From Kribbella steppae (GTDB lineage: Bacteria > Actinomycetota > Actinomycetes > Propionibacteriales > Kribbellaceae): a stretch of DNA of 64,000 bases. Under the pieces are notes generated by a model. It did no database searches and had not been told where the DNA came from. It was given only the letters and a program-made list of their open reading frames with translations. The stretch covers positions 124,001 to 188,000 of the forward strand of contig NZ_SLWN01000012.1 of assembly GCF_004342025.1 (NCBI RefSeq). The letters run 5' to 3'. Below, in pieces: positions 61,655-64,000 of the stretch. Numbering within the stretch: position 1 is the stretch's first letter; each line of letters opens with the position of its first letter. The position numbers and the translations under genes were made by a program.

Positions 61655-62080
61655 ATGACGACCGATCAGAAAGCCGGTCCGGCCGGGGTGCGGTCGACGA
61701 CTGGTGTCGTCCACAAGCGGAGCGAGGTGAGCGTGGCCGAGACCGTTCTGAGGCTCTCGGCGGCCATCCGCGGTGCGGGCGGCATGGTGTACTTCGTGGT
61801 CGACCACAGCGGTGAGGCACACCGAGCCGGGGTCGATCTGCGTGACACGAAGGTGCTGGGTTTCGGTAATCCAACGGAGGATGTGGCCACCATGGCCGCG
61901 GCGCCGCTCGCCGCCCTGGACCTGCCGACGAAGATCCTGGTGTGGTCCGACGACGACGGCACCGTCTGGATGACCTATCTCAAGCCCGCATGGCTGTCCA
62001 AGCGCTACAACCTCGAGCCGGACCAAGCGGGCCCGCTGTCCACCGTCGATGCAGTGACAGCACAGGTCACGAGCCCCTGA
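61655..62080 (+). CDS. DUF302-domain protein
   Basis: The 141-residue protein has the DUF302 pattern: Ser-Val-Ala-Glu-Thr-Val-Leu-Arg-Leu-Ser-Ala-Ala-Ile, then Ile-Arg-Gly-Ala-Gly-Gly-Met-Val-Tyr-Phe-Val-Val-Asp-His-Ser, Gly-Phe-Gly-Asn-Pro, Ala-Pro-Leu-Ala-Ala-Leu-Asp-Leu-Pro-Thr-Lys-Ile-Leu-Val-Trp and Val-Trp-Met-Thr-Tyr. The fold is known, its function is not. The ATG at 61655 has GGAGG six bases upstream. Confidence 0.85.
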   Translation: MTTDQKAGPAGVRSTTGVVHKRSEVSVAETVLRLSAAIRGAGGMVYFVVDHSGEAHRAGVDLRDTKVLGFGNPTEDVATMAAAPLAALDLPTKILVWSDDDGTVWMTYLKPAWLSKRYNLEPDQAGPLSTVDAVTAQVTSP

Positions 62081-62085
62081 CGGCG

Positions 62086-62439
62086 TCAGGCGTGGTCGCC
62101 GTCAAGGAGTTCGTGGAGTTCCTTGACGGCCTTGGTGATGTCGTCGTAGTCGTTCTGGGCGGCACGTGACTCGGCGCTGATCACGCCGCACCGATGGACC
62201 CGCCGGAAGTCGCCGTACGGGAACTTGTAGTGGCCCTTGGTCTCCTCGTCCATCTCGGTGTCGATGCCGAGGTACCACTGGCCGTACTCGCGCCATCCGT
62301 GCTTGTCCAGGTACGAGTTCTCCTGGTCCGCGGTCGGCGCGTGCTCGCTCCAGTCGTCCCGTTCGTCCATGGCCGTCTGTCCCTTGCGGACGAGGCTCTT
62401 CGCGTGGTCGAACGCGGTCTTGTTCAGCTTCACAGTCAT
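62086..62439 (-). CDS. Hypothetical conserved-looking protein (117 aa)
   Basis: A polar protein beginning Val-Lys-Leu-Asn-Lys-Thr-Ala-Phe-Asp-His-Ala-Lys-Ser-Leu-Val. The middle is rich in aromatic residues (Gly-Trp-Arg-Glu-Tyr-Gly-Gln-Trp-Tyr-Leu-Gly-Ile-Asp; Tyr-Lys-Phe-Pro-Tyr-Gly-Asp-Phe), followed by Arg-Val-His-Arg-Cys-Gly-Val-Ile and an acidic helix ending Glu-Leu-Leu-Asp-Gly-Asp-His-Ala. It may be cytosolic. The family is common in actinobacteria in my impression but unnamed here. GGAGG precedes the ATG at 62439. Confidence 0.75.
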   Translation of the reverse strand: MTVKLNKTAFDHAKSLVRKGQTAMDERDDWSEHAPTADQENSYLDKHGWREYGQWYLGIDTEMDEETKGHYKFPYGDFRRVHRCGVISAESRAAQNDYDDITKAVKELHELLDGDHA

Positions 62440-62486
62440 CGTCTGCAACCTCCGGCACGCCCGGTACCCCGGCCGACGACAGCTAG

Positions 62487-63422
62487 TCAGCCGATCCGGG
62501 TGACGGCGTCGACGAGCCTGGTCCAGAAGGCCGTTCGGTCGAGCTCCACCGCGACCTGGGCGTTGGATGGGCGGCCGGTGTAGCGGTGGAGGTCGACCAC
62601 GGTGGCGCCGGCGGTCCAGGTGCCTTCGGTCTCGATCATCACGTTGGCGTCGACACAGCGGACGATCGTCGGGTCGATGACTCTGGCGACCGCGACCGGA
62701 TCGTGGAGCGGTGGCGCCGTCATTCCCCACAACTGTTTGTACGTCGAGGCGAAGAACGTCATCCACTCGACGCAGATGCTTGCCAGCGGAGTACCGATCC
62801 CGGCGAACGCGGTCAGCACGTCATCGGTCACCAAGGCCTGGTGGGTGACGTTGAGCCCGCACATGGTGAACGGGACGCCCGATCGCAGGACCTGATCGGC
62901 CGCTTCAGGGTCGACGAAGCAGTTCGCCTCCGCGTACGGCGTGACGTTGCCGCGCTCGGTGGATCCGCCCATCCAGACGAGCTGATCGATCCGGCCGGAC
63001 AGGTCCGGACGAGCGGCGAGCAGCGTGGCGACATTCGTCAACGCTCCGGTCGCCACGATCGTGACCGGCGCATCGTGCTTCGTCAGTACGTCGACCACCA
63101 GTTCATGAGCACAGGTGCTTGCTTCCGGCACCTGTGGGTCGCCCTCGAACAGTGGACCGTCCAGGCCGGTCTCGCCATGGACGTCGTCGGCGATCCGCAG
63201 CGGGCGGACCAGCGGCCGATCGGCGCCGCGGGCGACCGGGATGTGCGACACACCGGCGAGCGACAGCACCCGGCGGGCGTTGAGCGTGCACTTCTCGACC
63301 GTCTGATTGCCGGCCACCGTCGTCACGCCCAGCAGCTCGACCGCCGGATCGGCGACTGCCAGCAGCAACGCCATCGCGTCGTCATGGCCGGGATCGCAGT
63401 CGAGCAGCACCGGAATCGCCAT
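62487..63422 (-). CDS. Nucleoside hydrolase (IunH-type)
   Basis: The 311-residue protein has the calcium-binding motif Asp-Cys-Asp-Pro-Gly-His-Asp-Asp at residues 8-15 (Asp-x-Asp-Pro-Gly-x-Asp-Asp) and Thr-Thr-Val-Ala-Gly-Asn-Gln. It also has Ala-Thr-Gly-Ala-Leu-Thr-Asn-Val-Ala and Trp-Met-Gly-Gly-Ser, and a late His-Asp-Pro-Val-Ala (catalytic His region), all typical of inosine-uridine hydrolases. It splits ribonucleosides into base and ribose for salvage. Length is normal. Confidence 0.92.
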   Translation of the reverse strand: MAIPVLLDCDPGHDDAMALLLAVADPAVELLGVTTVAGNQTVEKCTLNARRVLSLAGVSHIPVARGADRPLVRPLRIADDVHGETGLDGPLFEGDPQVPEASTCAHELVVDVLTKHDAPVTIVATGALTNVATLLAARPDLSGRIDQLVWMGGSTERGNVTPYAEANCFVDPEAADQVLRSGVPFTMCGLNVTHQALVTDDVLTAFAGIGTPLASICVEWMTFFASTYKQLWGMTAPPLHDPVAVARVIDPTIVRCVDANVMIETEGTWTAGATVVDLHRYTGRPSNAQVAVELDRTAFWTRLVDAVTRIG

Positions 63423-63610
63423 CCGCGTAGCTTAGTTAAATCAGTGGCGGGCCGCTGGGGGCGCTGGTAACGTCCCCGGCCTGTCTTTTCGGGTGGCTTC
63501 TTGCACTGCGTGAAGGATCGAAACGAACCGGATGGTCTCCGGGGCGGGACCCTGTCGATTGCCGCCAGTCCGTCGTTCGTACACCTGACACCGAGTCGAG
63601 GCTCCTTTCG

Positions 63611-64000
63611 ATGGTCGAATCCGCACTGATCCCTGCCGAACTCGAGGCCGAACGGGCCTTCCTCACCGAGGCCCGCGAGGCGCTGGCCCGGATGCACCGC
63701 GATGTCGAGGGCCGCGAGGTCCCGATGATCGGTGGCGAGGACAACGACGAGCGCTTCACCAACGAGGCCAGCACCCGCGCCCATCAGCAGCGGACCCAGG
63801 CTCTGGTCGACATGCCCGACGTACCGCTGTTCTTCGGGCGGCTCAATTACGAGGCCGGCACGATCGAGGAGCTCGACCAGATCTACATCGGCCGTCGGCA
63901 TGTGCACGACGGCAGCGGTGCGCCGCTCGTCATCGACTGGCGGGCGCCGGTGTCGGTGCCGTTCTATCGAGCCACCCGCAGCGACCGGCAGCGGGTGCTG
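63611..64000 (+). CDS. HelD/HelR-type UvrD-like helicase, 3' partial
   Basis: The 130 codons seen start with an ATG at 63611 and continue past the window edge. The N-terminal helix (Glu-Leu-Glu-Ala-Glu-Arg-Ala-Phe-Leu-Thr-Glu-Ala-Arg-Glu-Ala-Leu) is followed by Pro-Leu-Phe-Phe-Gly-Arg-Leu, Tyr-Ile-Gly-Arg-Arg-His-Val and Val-Ile-Asp-Trp-Arg-Ala-Pro-Val-Ser-Val-Pro-Phe-Tyr. This is typical of actinobacterial HelD proteins, which free stalled RNA polymerase and in some species displace rifamycin (HelR). The helicase motifs lie beyond the window. The 188-base upstream gap shows no clear rifamycin-associated element. Confidence 0.85.
   Translation, partial: MVESALIPAELEAERAFLTEAREALARMHRDVEGREVPMIGGEDNDERFTNEASTRAHQQRTQALVDMPDVPLFFGRLNYEAGTIEELDQIYIGRRHVHDGSGAPLVIDWRAPVSVPFYRATRSDRQRVL

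Noticed and set aside
63423..63480. Stretch beginning GTAGCTTAGTTAAATCAGTGG that recalls the D-loop side of a tRNA
   Set aside because: No acceptor stem, anticodon arm or T-loop could be folded around it; it is simply the AT-rich gap between two divergent genes.

Overview
The window is high-GC DNA packed with short-spaced genes on both strands. GTG and TTG starts and ATGA stop/start overlaps are common. Gene content (a DosR/DosS pair, Acg-type nitroreductases, a Rv1733c-family protein, an ANTAR regulator, an ECF42-type sigma factor, HelD/HelR) points to a free-living actinomycete. A Kribbella- or Nocardioides-like member of Propionibacteriales is my best guess, from style rather than from any marker gene. 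No rRNA, tRNA, IS element, prophage or CRISPR array was seen.

Region 1 (1-24 kb) looks like a hypoxia/dormancy island. After a DUF3618 fragment, a BrkB/YihY-type membrane protein, an iron-permease-like protein and a GAF-ANTAR regulator, there follow a Rv1733c-family membrane protein, a stand-alone 2-oxoacid acyltransferase domain, a DosS-like GAF sensor kinase, a PPOX-fold protein, an orphan PEP/pyruvate-binding domain, a GNAT-acyl-CoA-synthetase fusion, an Acg-like nitroreductase plus a truncated second copy, a DoxX-like protein, a SulP transporter preceded by a 27-codon ORF, a flavodoxin-like protein, a DosR-like response regulator, and a complete narK-narG-narH-narJ-narI operon. Inverted repeats resembling the DosR box lie in several intergenic spaces. 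The likely logic is that loss of oxygen or NO is read by a heme GAF kinase, DosR is phosphorylated, and redox, acyl-CoA and nitrate-respiration genes respond.

Region 2 (24-34 kb) holds stress and envelope genes: DUF1269 protein, lipoprotein, HAD phosphatase, an ECF42-like sigma factor with its YCII partner and a glyoxalase-fold protein, then a lipid kinase / amphi-Trp / PAP2 phosphatase operon and a second SulP transporter.

Region 3 (33-44 kb) is rich in membrane proteins. Its core is a tightly packed eight-gene operon (36.2-43.9 kb) with a membrane-anchored phosphodiesterase-superfamily enzyme, a phospholipase D-like protein, a BrkB-like protein that seems to start at CTG, an RDD protein and two DUF7144 proteins. 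I see no described system that matches it, and it is the best candidate here for an unrecognised envelope-lipid pathway.

Region 4 (44-54 kb) has a large MalT-type LuxR regulator divergent from four small genes (two unknowns, DUF6325, SHOCT), then a DHA2 exporter, a potassium channel, a DUF2252 protein, a SHOCT membrane protein, an HdeD-like protein and an unknown.

Region 5 (54-64 kb) is ordinary housekeeping or accessory content: alpha/beta hydrolase and divergent TetR regulator with a palindromic operator candidate, quinone-oxidoreductase-like protein, GyrI-like and VOC proteins, an SNF2 helicase, membrane and DUF302 proteins, a nucleoside hydrolase, and the 5' end of a HelD/HelR-type helicase running off the window.
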